64,000 nucleotides of DNA from Coleophoma eucalyptorum (lineage: Eukaryota > Ascomycota > Leotiomycetes > Helotiales > Dermateaceae), in assembly GCA_026120035.1 (NCBI GenBank), contig JALRME010000016.1, positions 868,001 to 932,000 of the forward strand, read 5' to 3'. Position 1 is the first letter of the stretch. Each line of letters begins with the position of its first letter. A program made the position numbers and the translations under genes. A model generated the notes under the pieces. That model was not told the origin of the DNA, did no database searches, and saw nothing but the letters and a program-made list of their open reading frames with translations. This document shows positions 47,054 through 59,102 of this stretch, one piece after another.

Positions 47054-50000
47054 TCATGCATTACCGCTGATCTTTCTCCCTTGCTTTCTCTTCACGTCTT
47101 TTATATATGCCTGAAGCTTGTCATTAATAGCTTTGTTGGATCGCCAGCCTGCTGCTAGCTTCTGCATCCTTGCGGCTGCCAGCACCATCGTTGCCACAAC
47201 CTTAAGCGTTCTCTTCTTTGGTTCATGAACTCGAGGCTTGATACCAAGTAATTTCATATCTGCTTCGTTACTGTAATCATAAATTAGTCGTATTCTACGA
47301 TCAAAGGTAGTAGGATATCTTACCAGGCCTTGAAGAAGTCAATCTTTCCTTCTAGCATCGACTTGATGTATGCTGCATTAGCCCTCAAATTCTGTTCCCG
47401 AATGAGGCACGCCCTTAAGTATTCGATCTGCATAACCAAGCCCCTCAATTCTTTATTGTGTCGGACTTCTCGCTGTTCAACGGCAAGCTTGATCATAGAC
47501 TCATTGCCTGCCTCGCTGACAGACATATTCGGGAATCTGACACCTCTCGTTAGACTTCTCTTCTCATCTTCCCAAACCTCCTTCGCTGCCCTGAGCTGTT
47601 TCTCTAAGAACAGGATCTGCTCTTGCGCAGAAGCGGCCTTTGTGCGCTGTTGCGACCTTTCTTCACGAACTCGATCTAGCTTGGCGCGAAGCTCGCGTTC
47701 AGAGGCGTTTACACTTGCGATTGTGCGTTCACGTTCTTTGACAACCACCTCCAGAGTCTCGGCTTGGAGTTTCGTCTCGCGCAGCATATCATGCAGATCG
47801 CGACGTTCAAAAGCGATAGTACGGTCTTCTCCATTGTTCAACCGTTCAGATTGCAACTCCTTCTCCAAGCGATCAATTTTGCTGCGGAGCTTACTGAACG
47901 TAGCTTCGACAGAAGCATTCTTGGCTAAGAGTTGATCTCTTTCGAAGATGGCATCATTTAGATCCGACCGTAGAGAATTCCTCTCTGCTTCAAGAGTAGC
48001 AGCTTGTGTTTCCATCTCGTTCGCAGCAGCTTGAAGTTTCCGTGCTGAATCGCGCACAACTTCCTTCAACTGTGATTGAAGGTCTTTGACATTGTGTTGC
48101 GCGATGCTCAACTGGTGACGGAGCTCCGTGGAATCGGATTTACGAGCAGAGCCTTTCACTGAAGTGTGTAGGGAGGCTGCTGAAATCTGTGAGACCTCGT
48201 TCTCATCAATCCGAGATTCAAGATCCTTGATTTGTCTCATCAGGCTCTTCAAAGCATCTTTCTGTGCTCCATCACGCCGTTGGTACTCTGTCTCTCTTCG
48301 ATGTGCAGAGGAGAGGGTTTGGCGAGCCAGTTCAAGCTGACTTGATGCATCATTGTAATCATTGCCGGACTTCATACGCTGTTCTAAGTCGTGAACTTTT
48401 CCCTCCAGATCCTTGATAGTCCTTTTTGCCGAATCCAGTTTTCGTTCTGGAGAGCCATTGGTCTTGCGCTGAAGGCTTCGGATCTCATGTTGCAATCGAT
48501 CCTCTTCCGTTGCTGCACGAGCAATCTCAATTTGTAATTGTTGTTCGACTCCTTGCTGCTGTTCTAAAACAATCCTGTTCTCGTCACGTAGGCGTCTGAC
48601 TTCGATGTCGAGCTTCATCTTAGTTGTCCGCAGGTCAATTCTCTCTTGATCCAGACGCATTGTTTCCTCTTGTTCTTTCATTGCCTTCAGTTGAGCTTTA
48701 AATTCTTCCCTTTCGGCGTCAGCCTTGGCAGCAGCCGACCGTATACTGTGCATTTCGATGTTGACATTTGCAAGTTGATCTTGTAGGGTTTGCTTCTCAC
48801 GTCGTATCTTGGCTAATTGGTCCTCAGAATCCTGAAGCATAGACTCTAGACGTTGATGAGAAATGGACTCAGAGCGTGTTAGTTTTGCTGATTCAAGTTC
48901 TGATTTGAGATCACGAAGTTGCTTTCTAAGCTCATCGGACTCTTTCTTTGCAAATGAAGTTTCTTGCGTTGCTTGATCATTGTCCTCGTCGAGGCCATTT
49001 TGAAGTATCTCAATTTCATCCTCGAGACCTTCCACTTTTTCAGCAAGAGACTTTTGTTCCCGCTGGCTTGTCCGTAGATCTTCTTGGAAACGCAGGAGCT
49101 CACTGCGAGCCTCCTCAAAAGCTCTTTGCCGGTCCTCGATATCTTCCTTAAGTTCATCGATTTGTCGAACAAGTAGCGCCTCCTGGGTTTCGTGCCTTTC
49201 CTTTTCACTCTGAATTGCCTCTCTGAGTTTCATTTCCTTGCCTGAAAGGGTGCCTTCTGCTTCCTGCAATCTTTCAATAGTCCGCTTCAACCCAGCGGCT
49301 TCCTGCTCTGCCATATCTCTCTCAGACTCGAGGTTTCTCCTTGTGATGTCCCACTTATCGTTGTCGTCATCGAGTTGACGCTGCCCTTCACGAAGCTCAG
49401 CCTTAATATCCTCAAGCTCGTCGTTAAGTCGTTCAATTTCGCTCTTGTAATCATCTCTTATATTTCTTTCATTATTGATCGCCAGAGACTTCTCTTGTTC
49501 AAGTTTAAATTCGAGGTCTTCAATAGTTGCTCGTGCTTTGGTAAGATCCCGCTGAAGACTAGCAGATTCTGATGTAAGTGCATCATGCCGGATTTGGAGG
49601 AGGTCTTTCTCGTCGGCTTTCTGCTGAAAGTCCTGTTGCAAAGATTCCAGCTTGGCACTGAGCGAATCTCGATCTCGAACTGTAACCTGGTTCGCAGCAT
49701 TTGTACTTTCGAGCTGATCTTGAAGCTTTTGTTCTCGGGTATCAATTTCCTGCAGCAATGATTCGATTCTATCTTGGAGTGTCCTCGCTTCACGGTTCTT
49801 ATCCTCGTGCTTCAGTTCAAGGGCTGAATGTTTCTCCCGGAGGTCCTCGAGATCATCTTGCAGACGATTTGCTTTCTCCTCAATTTGCCGACTCAAGCCC
49901 TTCGTTGTAACAGACTTGTTGGCCATTTCGTCTTGGAGTTCCTCGAGGTCAGATTCTGCACGCTCCTTTTCCTTAATTGCCTCTTCACACTGTTCCTTAG

Positions 50001-51222
50001 CTTGATCCGTTTCTTCTTGCAGGCGTTGCAGATCATTCTCCAGATCTTCTATAGTTTCGTGGGCCCTTTCAAGCTCTTCATTGGACGGCGCCTTCTCCTC
50101 TAACTCAAGAGCATGACGCTCAGCCTTCTTAAGAGCTTCTTCGAGGTCGGAGATGGTGTCTAGTTGCTCTTCAAGACGTGCCTTGAGGGTATCCACTTCA
50201 TCTTCTCGATCTTCAATAAGGCGATCTTTTTCTCGCACATCTGCTTCCAAATCATGTACTTTGTCCTGGATTTCTTCCAATCGTCCATCTTGATGTTCAG
50301 CATCCTCGATATGGTCTCTTAGGCGATCTATCTCAACTTCCCTTTCTTTCAAATTGTTTCTGAGACGTTCGAGTTCTTCCCGCTGCCCTTCATCGGCGTG
50401 CTTTCGTTTTACTTTCTCCTGCATTTCTATGATTTGTTGTCGGTAAATCTCAACATCACGCTCGGCAGCACCCAAAGTTTTCTTGTACCGATGAAGTTCT
50501 TTTTGCATCGTGACCTTATCAACTTTCAGCTCTGTATTCTCCTTCAATGCCGCTTCGCTGAATCCTGGGCCTGCCTTCCTTAATGCCTCCTCAAGGAAAT
50601 GTATCTTGAGCTTAAGCCCGAAATTTTCCTTTTCAATCTTATCAATGACGTTTTCTTGTTCTCGTAATGATAATTGGTTACCATCCTGCAGAACACCTCC
50701 ACCCCCTTCGTTCCGCCGTGGAAGGATTGCCATTGGAGTCGATGCTGCGCTACTGCTATCAATATGGGGCATGGGTGTTCCTGCCACATAGGATCCATTG
50801 CGCGAATCTTGACCGTATATCGAGCTCCCCATAGCTGGAAGTGGGCTCAATTCTTCGGGCAGAGCTTCCAGGCCGCCGGGCTTCAAGAATGCTGGTGTCT
50901 GCGGAATGCCATTTTCTTTCCCGTTACGCAGTGCGCTATTGCGCGTTGCACTCTTGAGCAGTGGAGTGAACTCTCCTCCACCGAGTCCTGCTGGTAAATT
51001 TTTGCGATCTCCAAAGACGGCGCGACTCCGAGGGGTTCTAAGGCTAGCAGCTCCACCGCGGCGTCCATTCTGTAACTGTTGTATGAGGTTATTGTTATCC
51101 TTTGACGGCGACTGGAAAGACTGCTCCTGTGATATGTCGAAGTCAAGCTGATTCGTGAGGTAGGTCGCATCGCCCAGATTCGTTCGTGGTGTGTCGAGTC
51201 CGCCAACTCCAGCTTGAACCAT
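47054..51222 (-). CDS. pcpA: Spindle-pole-body coiled-coil protein PcpA/Pcp1 (pericentrin-like), 1371 aa
   Basis: Structural spindle pole body component that anchors gamma-tubulin complexes on the nuclear side (knowledge of Aspergillus PcpA, fission yeast Pcp1 and Spc110). Two exons: 51222-47324 and 47270-47054. The disordered N-terminus has TP sites typical of Cdk targets. A CM1/CNN_1N motif follows at residues about 184-245: LSLREQENVIDKIEKENFGL, then KLKIHFLEEALRKAGPGF. About 1000 residues of heptad coiled coil, rich in Glu, Lys, Leu and Arg, make up the centre. The C-terminal PACT-like region spans both exons: EYLRACLIREQNLRANAAYI, GKIDFFKACNEADMKLLGIK and RMQKLAAGWRSNKA. The PACT end distinguishes it from the other CM1 protein, Mto1/ApsB. 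Confidence 0.9.
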
Positions 51223-51551
51223 ATTGATCTAGTAGTGAAGCCGTTTCGGCTCAACCAATTGTAAATTGAATAAAATGAGCAACACAGAAGCTTAATGTTG
51301 CGCGTATAGCCATGAAGGCCAAAGAACCCAAAGTAAATGAGCAGCTGGGTTGAGCAGTTCGCAGTATAGATAAATACTTCGGTACTTTGGCGATTTCGTG
51401 ACGCGATTTGCTCTATTTACATCTATCCGTTTCGGGAATTAGCGTCAGCCCGACGTCCAAAAATTCCTAGGGTCGCAACAACGGTCAACGTAGGAGCACG
51501 GGATGTTGCGCGAAAGCGAAACGAAACAACAATTTCGGACGTTTCTTCAAT
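51223..51551. promoter_or_regulatory. Divergent promoter of the PcpA and ecdysoneless/SGT1 genes
   Basis: 329 bases between divergent start codons; no specific element claimed. Confidence 0.5.
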
Positions 51552-53544
51552 ATGGAAGGCCCTCGGGATGATTTGAAGTGGTTCGGAGAAGGTTTTGATG
51601 GATTTCCCAAACGCCTACCAGATGACTGTGTCGAGTATATGCTTTTGGTCATCGATTCCAAGTTGAAATCGCAAAAGGAAATTCTCGCGCGCCTGGAGCT
51701 TATTCGCAGAGAGGCACAGAAGATTACCAATAGTCTCTTGAAGGATTATATATGGCAGCGGGACAGTTTCAAGTTGGAGAGTAAGAGTGAAAAAGGTCAG
51801 TGGAATTCCTGTTTAGAGCCGTGGTTATCATACTGAAAAACATAGGCTTGATCTATCTATATGGTCTCACAAATTATGGAGATTCGGTTGAGGATGAATG
51901 GCTCATCGTATACATTCTTAGAGAACTGACTACCCGATATCCTGATTTATGGATTCGAGTCGGCGATACAGATGGAGAGTTTCTCTTAATCGAAGCTGCG
52001 AATGCATTACCTCGCTGGCTAAATCCCGAGGTTGCAGAATACCGAGTAAATCCCTGCCCCTCTCATCTGCTCATTCTCATACTTATGTGCCTCAGGTCTG
52101 GATTCATGAGAGTAGTCTCCGTGTCATTCCAGTCGAGACAGACTCCCATGATACTCTGCCTCGAAATCTAGATTTACATGCAGCACATGACATTATAAGA
52201 TCAACACCAACAATACTTCTTCACTCGCAACCACTAGAAGAAGAGGCTTTTTATCGATTGCGTAATTATCCATCTCAAATTGCCAACTCACTTCATTACA
52301 GCCAGCTTAAGATCCCACGGAAATTAGCATATATTCTGCACGAGCTTCCCACCTCAATCGCACCTGCAGTTGAATCTTTTTATCTTCGGGATCCCATCGC
52401 AATCAAGGCGCTCCAGAAGAACAAGGACGACCTCTGTTTTCCTCCAAATGACTTTGTCCAAGTCTCGGTACGGTTTACAAAGGTGCTGTTTGCTCAGGTA
52501 AGGTCTCAACAATTTCCACCTCCCGCAAATTGGAAGGAGATTGTATCGGAAGCTACACATGAGGCTTCAGCGGCAGTTACTGGCCAGTCAGACCACACTC
52601 GACTTGATCTTGGTATGAAGATCACCTGCGGCTTTGAAATGTTAGTCAACGACCCGGCTTATCAGGACAACCGTGCAGTGCGCGAGATAAACTTGCTACT
52701 AGATGATATTGCTACGGAGAATGTTGCACTGCCAACTGATGAGGAGATACTTTCCTGGGATGGCCATTCAAGGGATGACGACGAGAAGTGGTTGGATATC
52801 AATTTTGAGGACTTCGAAAAGGAATTACAGGGTAAGAGGCAGGAATCAGATCCAACTTCAGGATCGAAGGTTTTCGGTCCAGAAGCCCCAACGGGGTTTG
52901 GAGATGCCAACACAAAGGCCGATCTTCAAAAGATGGTTGAACGATTCGAGAAGTTTATGAACGATGAGGGTGCCGGAGAGGATGGTGCTGACCTTGACGA
53001 AATGGACATTGACGATGATGAGAGCGAAGATGACGAGGATGAGAGTAGCGACGACGAAACCCAAGAAATCAAATTTGACAATGATGAATTCGCAAGAATG
53101 ATGAGGGAAATGATGGGACTTCCAGCCCAACGCTCAGAGAAAGATTCAGGTATAGGAGATCAGTCCGACTATCTCGAGCATCAAGAACATGGGAATGGTC
53201 AAGGTTCTGAAGACGAAGACGGAAACGAAGGGGAAGAGATCAGAAAAGTTATACAAATGATGGAGAAGGAATTGAATGAAGCTGGGGCACTCAATCTTGA
53301 AGGGGGTTCGAACAACCAGTCTGCACGCAAACAAACGTTGGCCTCAAAGAAGACCACACCTGATTCCGACGCTGAAGAGGGTAGTGATGATGAGATCGAT
53401 ATCGACCTCAATTTAGCCAAGAACCTCCTTGAGAGCTTTAAAAGCCAAGCCGGCATGGCAGGTCCGGGGGGAAACTTGATGGGAATGCTGGGTGTGCCTA
53501 TGCCACGAGATGAGGACGATGAGCTACCCACTGAGAATCAATAA
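51552..53544 (+). CDS. Ecdysoneless / SGT1-type (hSGT1) regulatory protein, 630 aa
   Basis: Homologue of Drosophila Ecd and fission yeast Sgt1, linked to transcription and pre-mRNA splicing through R2TP/Prp8 contacts (family knowledge). It is unrelated to the Hsp90 cochaperone SGT1. Three exons: 51552-51795, 51846-52045 and 52096-53544. The N-terminal domain reads LPDDCVEYMLLVIDSK, then DEWLIVYILRELTTRYPDLW, VGDTDGEFLLIEAANALPRW, VWIHESSLRVIP and HDIIRSTPTILLHSQPLEEE. A DPIAIKALQKNKDDLCFPPN segment and a TRLDLGMKITCGFEML segment follow. The C-terminal third is very acidic (DEMDIDDDESEDDEDESSDD), as in relatives. Its 3' end is 99 bases from that of the next gene. Confidence 0.93.
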
Positions 53545-53643
53545 AGGTTTGAAGACATACAAGGATGACTGATTAATTGCGACTTTATAAGTATGGGTAT
53601 CACTTTTTGGACTCCAGTTATATCAACGCCATCACCCTGCGGG

Positions 53644-54879
53644 CTATGTGTCCGTTTCTTCTAACCTCAGTCTTTTCGAGCTTTCAAGTTCTGCGGATGC
53701 ACTTCTTGCTCTCTTTGACCCATCTGCAACAATATCAATTCGTTCGAGCTCCGCCAGTGCACTCGTTAGTTTCCGTCTTCCTTCTAATTCCCTTCTGCTG
53801 CTCTCTGCTTGTGGCCTGTAGTATTCGGTCACTATACTGACAATTGCTGTGTAGCACTTGTATAGCAGCATCCTGATTTCTGCGTTGTCCAGATCTTCTA
53901 TCACATCTTCTCCACCATCTTTCCACCCTTCAACAAATCCATCGCTTGGATCTTCCCAACAGCTCGATAATAGAGGGTCTCCAAAGCAGCCTTGACTCCA
54001 ACTCCTCAGACCGGTCAACCTTGTAGTTCCCGAACCCGATTCTTCATCCCTCTCGATCATCACATTCATATCCGTACCAGCACCTAGGATAACCAATCGT
54101 GGAGTAACCACAGCTTCAAGTCTCCATGAAAGCCTCCGATTATGGTTTCTTACCGCGTCATATGGTAATAATACAGACATGTCCTCACCATCCCGGAGTA
54201 TGCCCTCTAGTAGAGAGTTGAAAGCTCCTGGCCACGCGCTGGATCCTGTGGGTTTGAGCATCGCTAATCCCGTTGCAAATGAGCCCGACAGGACTCGGCT
54301 AACAGTACCAAATGTGCGGTCAGGCGATACTAGAGAGGCCAGAACCCGTGCCAGGACTCCGATCTGTTTATCAATAAGACGTCGCTCGGAAACGCTTAAG
54401 TAGATTGACATAGTTGAGAGAGGAGCACCCGAGGTGGGTTCGTATATGCTATACGGATATGCCATTTCTCTATTGTTTGAGGAGTGCTTGAGCAATTTTG
54501 GGACCAAAGTGGCCAGCCAAAAGATCGTCGGGGGCTTACGTGACTGATCAGCCGGGTCCTCCTTCAGTGACGCTTCTTGAACTTTGTCTGTGATGAACTG
54601 CACAAGTGTTGCTTCAGATGAGAGCAATGTTGCCTCCTGCCTCAGCAGCCTCACGTTAAGTGACGGTGCATAGGATAGGAGAAGCTGTCTACCATCGGAC
54701 ATGCTTAGAGCATAGAGTCTTGCTAGTTGAGTGGATGGTATTTCCTCGACAGGGCCCAGAGTTATTTGAGGAATGACATGATTCAGGATCTCTCTGAGGC
54801 GTCGGATGGGTAAACTGTACATCAGCGATGTCAATATTGGAGGGCGAGGCGCTCTAGATGTAGTTGTTGATGCAGCCAT
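53644..54879 (-). CDS. APH/choline-kinase-like fungal protein, probable pseudokinase, 411 aa
   Basis: Looks like the aminoglycoside phosphotransferase (APH) fold common in fungi. It is a single exon. The N-lobe-like part reads GRQLLLSYAPSLNVRLLRQE, followed by EATLVQFITDKVQEASLKED and FWLATLVPKLLKHSSNN. Where active APH proteins have the H-x-D-x4-N catalytic loop, this one has MSVLLPYDAVRNHNRRLSWR. The metal-binding D is replaced in RLVILGAGTDMNVM. So the catalytic residues appear to be missing, and a pseudokinase role is inferred. The C-terminus is charged (SKRARSASAELESSKRLRLE). I chose Met 54879 (MAASTTTS); an in-frame Met lies 13 codons upstream. Function unknown. Confidence 0.72.
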   Translation of the reverse strand: MAASTTTSRAPRPPILTSLMYSLPIRRLREILNHVIPQITLGPVEEIPSTQLARLYALSMSDGRQLLLSYAPSLNVRLLRQEATLLSSEATLVQFITDKVQEASLKEDPADQSRKPPTIFWLATLVPKLLKHSSNNREMAYPYSIYEPTSGAPLSTMSIYLSVSERRLIDKQIGVLARVLASLVSPDRTFGTVSRVLSGSFATGLAMLKPTGSSAWPGAFNSLLEGILRDGEDMSVLLPYDAVRNHNRRLSWRLEAVVTPRLVILGAGTDMNVMIERDEESGSGTTRLTGLRSWSQGCFGDPLLSSCWEDPSDGFVEGWKDGGEDVIEDLDNAEIRMLLYKCYTAIVSIVTEYYRPQAESSRRELEGRRKLTSALAELERIDIVADGSKRARSASAELESSKRLRLEETDT

Positions 54880-57026
54880 CTTAGACCGGAGGGATAGCCG
54901 CAAGACCAGGCAGGTCAAGCAGTGATCGAGGTTTGTAAGAAGTGATGGTGGCTTTGGAGTACTGGGCTGTCGGAGACGAGTGAAATTGAGAAATCGGGCT
55001 TCAATGTGGCTGACGAGCCATATACATTGGGCTCCAAGGCTTAGGACTTTCAGTCGACAGCACAGCAGTGCTGTAGGTGCATGAAAGCACAGATCTCGCT
55101 GGGGGTTGTGCAGGCGACTCCAACATAGATGGGCGGTATATGGGCAAAAGCCTCTGATGCTGACAGGTCGTAATCCAGCCCCGAAGGAAATATATACTTG
55201 GGATTAGAATGAATGAATGAGTGCTCCCCGTGCATGTTCTTACCGAGCTTGCGCGTTTATCTGCGGAAGCGACGGTGGGCATAGTGCAGCTAGTTCGACT
55301 ATGACGATCATCCGTGTGGAGTTATTCCCGTGTTTGCCCTCTCTGCTCCTGTAATTGCATCAGTTGCGCTACGGCATGCGCCCTCGAAAAAGCGCGAGAA
55401 GTAATCGGAGCCAGAGCGCAACTGAAATTCCAGAACCATGATCATGGTCAGCCCCTGGTCCTGGGAGCCGTCAGAGCTCCATGAGGCTAGTATCATTAGT
55501 GGATGCGCCCAACAAAGGGGAATTGGCGAAAGACAGAGTGCAGGAAGGTAAAGAGGAGAGCGGGAAAGATGGGGAATTCTCAGGCTCACGCTCACGAATG
55601 CGGGACCTGCCTCGACCTCCATGCAGGACGAGGCTCGGACTTATTTCTGTTTGTAAGGGCTGAGCGAATACCACCGATTGGTGCACCTGTAGCGAGGAGT
55701 GAGGGTTTGTGGCTCGATGGCTGTCAACAAGAGAGCTCTGCTAGCCATCCATCAAGCCAGCCACGATAATCGTGAACCAGCCAGTCTAGGAATGGAATTG
55801 CCCGGTATTATTCAGCACGACCTTACCAACATGCACAGTAAGTCACGGCGCAAAGTGAATTCTAGCCCGAACGTTGTCCTCACGCAAGAGATGATGGGCT
55901 GGCCTGCAATGATTTGAGTTAATCAATTCTACCTACGTAAAGACAGAGCTACGAACAACGCCTCGGCATCTCTGGATCCGAGTGGTTTGATGCTTGATAG
56001 GGTTTGATGGATGTAAGTGAAGAATGTCCGAAGATGAATTTGGCACAAACCGTGTGGCCAGCTAACGCCATGTAGAGCAGACGGTATTTCCTCCTTGCAA
56101 CTTGCAACTTGCCCTCGATTCTCCCACTGGCTGAAAAGAAGCGAGCGTGCAGATGGGACATCTCTTTCGTGTGCGGGAACAAGCGGTGGGTGAGTGATCC
56201 TGCACCCAGCTTGCATAGCAATGGAAGAAAAGGTTCTAGATCTTGGACTTTTGATAAAAAGTTGCTTGACCCTGGGCAGATGCCCGTCGCTTACTCTCTG
56301 TTCTCCCTCCTACCACGCATTGCATTGTGCGACGAACACGCTTAGGTGAACCCCTTCGGTCGGACATGCGGTGAGGATTGGTTTTGGATAAGACCGCTGG
56401 TTGAAGAAGAAAACAATAAAGGAAGGGTGAGAGCAAATGTTCTGTTTGGCCGGGACAACTCTGCATACCTCGTAAGAATAGACGCATGTACGCTCCAGAA
56501 TCCTGGTCAAAGTTAGCCGTTTGATCAGACAGGGCTACTTGAGACGAGCATCAATTTAAATGGACGCTGGGTTCTACTAGTTGTCACTGCCGCAAGGGTT
56601 TAGAGGCCGCAAATCCGTTGGCTACTTACATCTACCTGGGATATCTGGGTACGCACAGTAAATCAAACTGTATGGACCGACAAGGTCTCCATACTGAGCT
56701 CGCCAAAAATGGACAGATGTAGTTAGGAGGCCTCTAAGCTCAGGTGATACCCAGTTGCCATTGGCGCTGTTATTGGCAATACTAAGCGAGGGTCCGTACC
56801 CAGAGGCACATATCAAAATCAGCTCCTACCCCTACAAGGCTCAGAACTATCCACTTCAATCAAGAGATTTGCACCGCTCAATGCAACGGCATCGTGTCGT
56901 CTGCTGCCGTACGCCGTCATGGTCAGCACCCCAATCAGGGACCCACAATGATACGCTTCTGGAGGAGGCACTATTATTGCAATAATCGGTTCATTGCACT
57001 GTGGACTTTGATCAAGAACTATCTAA
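54880..57026. other. 2.1 kb intergenic region with no gene seen
   Basis: Upstream of the APH-like gene and beyond the 3' end of TAN1, both on the minus strand. Several frames of 60-105 codons occur on both strands, but none has a domain or plausible splice partner. Confidence 0.45.
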
Positions 57027-58518
57027 TTATTTTTGCTGGTCGGGAGCATTGGCCTCCATAGTCTCGCCTGTCTTGCCCTCCGTCTGCCCAGCCGGAGCTG
57101 ACTTTGTAGAAAGCCGAGACGGATATAATTCTGCAATGTTAAATCGTTTCAATGCATCCCAGTCACTACCAACGACGCTCATCCCGCACACCGTCTGTAT
57201 ATTCAAATTAGTAGATGGAGACTTTCTTGGGCAGTGTTACTTTGCACCTAGCCACAATGCGGCGAGGAGTAGAATGAATATAATTCTTACCTGGTAAATT
57301 TCTACCAGTATAACCTTGTCAGGTTTGGTAAGGTTGACTTTATGCCTTGGTCCAACTAGCTCTGCGATCTGCTTGATTACAAAATCTCTCTTCAAATTTG
57401 TATGATTCCGTATCGTCGGTCGGATGGCAAACTATTCCTACCATTTAGTATATATACTTACACCAATGTTACTCATGAAGCTGGAGATAGCTTCATAGCT
57501 CTTGAGGGAGATTGAGGGGCAGCTAGAAACCAGGATGAATTGAGTACATACCGAGCAACCTTCCTTCTCGGTATCTTCAATAGATGCTCCGTCTTCGTTT
57601 TTGAGGTCGAAATGCTCAGCTAGAACGGTTCTAGCAACTTCCTCAAGGCCCTTTTCCGTCGCTCTTCCCATCAGTGTCATTGGCGTCAATCGGTTCAAAT
57701 ATTTGCTTCTCCTATGACCAGATCCAGATTGGGCGTCTTCGCAGATCTTATGAACGAACTCGACGGGTACCACTGGTGGACGGGTCTTAAAAAACAAGAC
57801 ACAGGCAAGGTCTAGTTGTACCGGGACAAACGGCTTAGTACTTGTATCCTTATTGACTAGGGAGGCCATCTCTCTCTTGATTGAAGCTTCGATGTCATCT
57901 ACTGCTTCATCACCATCTTCGGGGATCGAGTCCACGTTGATGCCATAGATACGCTCAGCGGACTTGTTCCTGGAGTCAACAAAACAATATTTTCACGAAA
58001 TGGACCTCTTGCATTACCTCGGACAGAATGGCTTGGAGTTCTTCTCGCGCTCTACGCTCCTGGTTTTTGGCACAAGTCGCCCAGATACCGGAGTTCCCTG
58101 GCTCGATGATTTCCCTTGAAGTCTCTGCACGGCCTTCAAGTTTGCTCTTCTGATGTGGTGTCTGCCATTTACCACCAGAGCCACCCTAAAATAAAGCATT
58201 AGCACTTCGATTGAACCATGAACCGAACAATAAATAATTTTAACATATGAATTCCACGTGTGTGAGACGGTGTTTTGGAAACGAGGATGTACAACGACCA
58301 ATTCATCCAGTATCGTAGTGTTTATCCTCGCACACCAAAAACGCAACCCCATCCTCGATCTCATATTGAAAGAGCCGTGCTTAAATTGCCAAGTCTGCAT
58401 ATGCCACCACAGCAGCTTCAACAAAATGTCTTCGACCCTCACGTACCTTGCTCCGCTTCGCTGCCCTTTGGTTGTCGTCACGACCATCATGATGCTGGGT
58501 TTTCCGTTTATCTGCCAT
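57027..58518 (-). CDS. TAN1: TAN1/THUMPD1-type tRNA acetyltransferase cofactor, 319 aa
   Basis: THUMP-domain protein that presents tRNA-Ser and tRNA-Leu to Kre33 for N4-acetylcytidine at position 12 (family knowledge). Five exons: 58518-58447, 58185-58018, 57962-57552, 57431-57291 and 57194-57027. The N-terminus is basic (MADKRKTQHHDGRDDNQRAA). NSGIWATCAKNQERRAREEL starts the conserved part. The THUMP region covers the segments DLACVLFFKTRPPVVPVEFV, RYLNRLTPMT (here KYLNRLTPMT), FAIRPTIRNHTNLKRDFVI and LTKPDKVILVEIYQ. The end of the conserved part is TVCGMSVVGSDWDALKRFNI. Introns 1 and 3 are long for this genome, 261 and 120 bases. Intron 3 stays open for about 38 codons if retained. Confidence 0.9.
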
Positions 58519-59102
58519 AATAATGTGGAGATGGTTATGAAAAATGTTGGGGTCCAATGGAATATGGGTATAAAGGGTCACGATGATGTCAAATTTGTGA
58601 GCAGCCTCAATATCGGAACTCTATGCTTAGTAAGCAAGTGCCAGCTCCGAGGAACCACCTGCGGTTTGTTTTGGCCGCAACTTAGTCACTAAATCTACTT
58701 GTCGAATTATAGTATTATCGTTTATTTTGAATCACCAGAAACACCTCAAGCGTTATGATAGTGTCAGATTGATAAGCGGACTATTACGAGGAATTATTGT
58801 GTCGCTGCCCTTGCCAGCGCGAACAGCCCAGAATATACGCGTTAATGCTCCCTTGCAATACTGACCTAACGATTTGTACAATACATATCGGTCTCGTAAG
58901 TGAAGATGTACTTAATAATCATAGGTCAAGAAAAATTAGGTTCCAGATGAATTGTTAATTGAATTTTGTCTACTTCCCTAATTGGAGAATCAGATCACCA
59001 TTTCTAATTGAATTAAGAGTCCATCTTTCCATCACGCCGTCATAACATAGATATTATATTCCTTCTAACATACAAGTTTTCCTCTTCATTAGAACTCAGT
59101 GT
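58519..59102. other. Intergenic, AT-rich, between TAN1 and pyruvate decarboxylase
   Basis: About 580 bases with the TAN1 promoter and the decarboxylase 3' UTR. It looks more AT-rich than the coding regions beside it. No feature seen. Confidence 0.5.

Noticed and set aside
47330..47935. 201-codon plus-strand frame
   Set aside because: It lies wholly antisense to the coiled-coil exon of PcpA. Glu/Lys/Leu-rich coding often leaves the opposite strand open with Ser/Arg/Phe-rich peptides.
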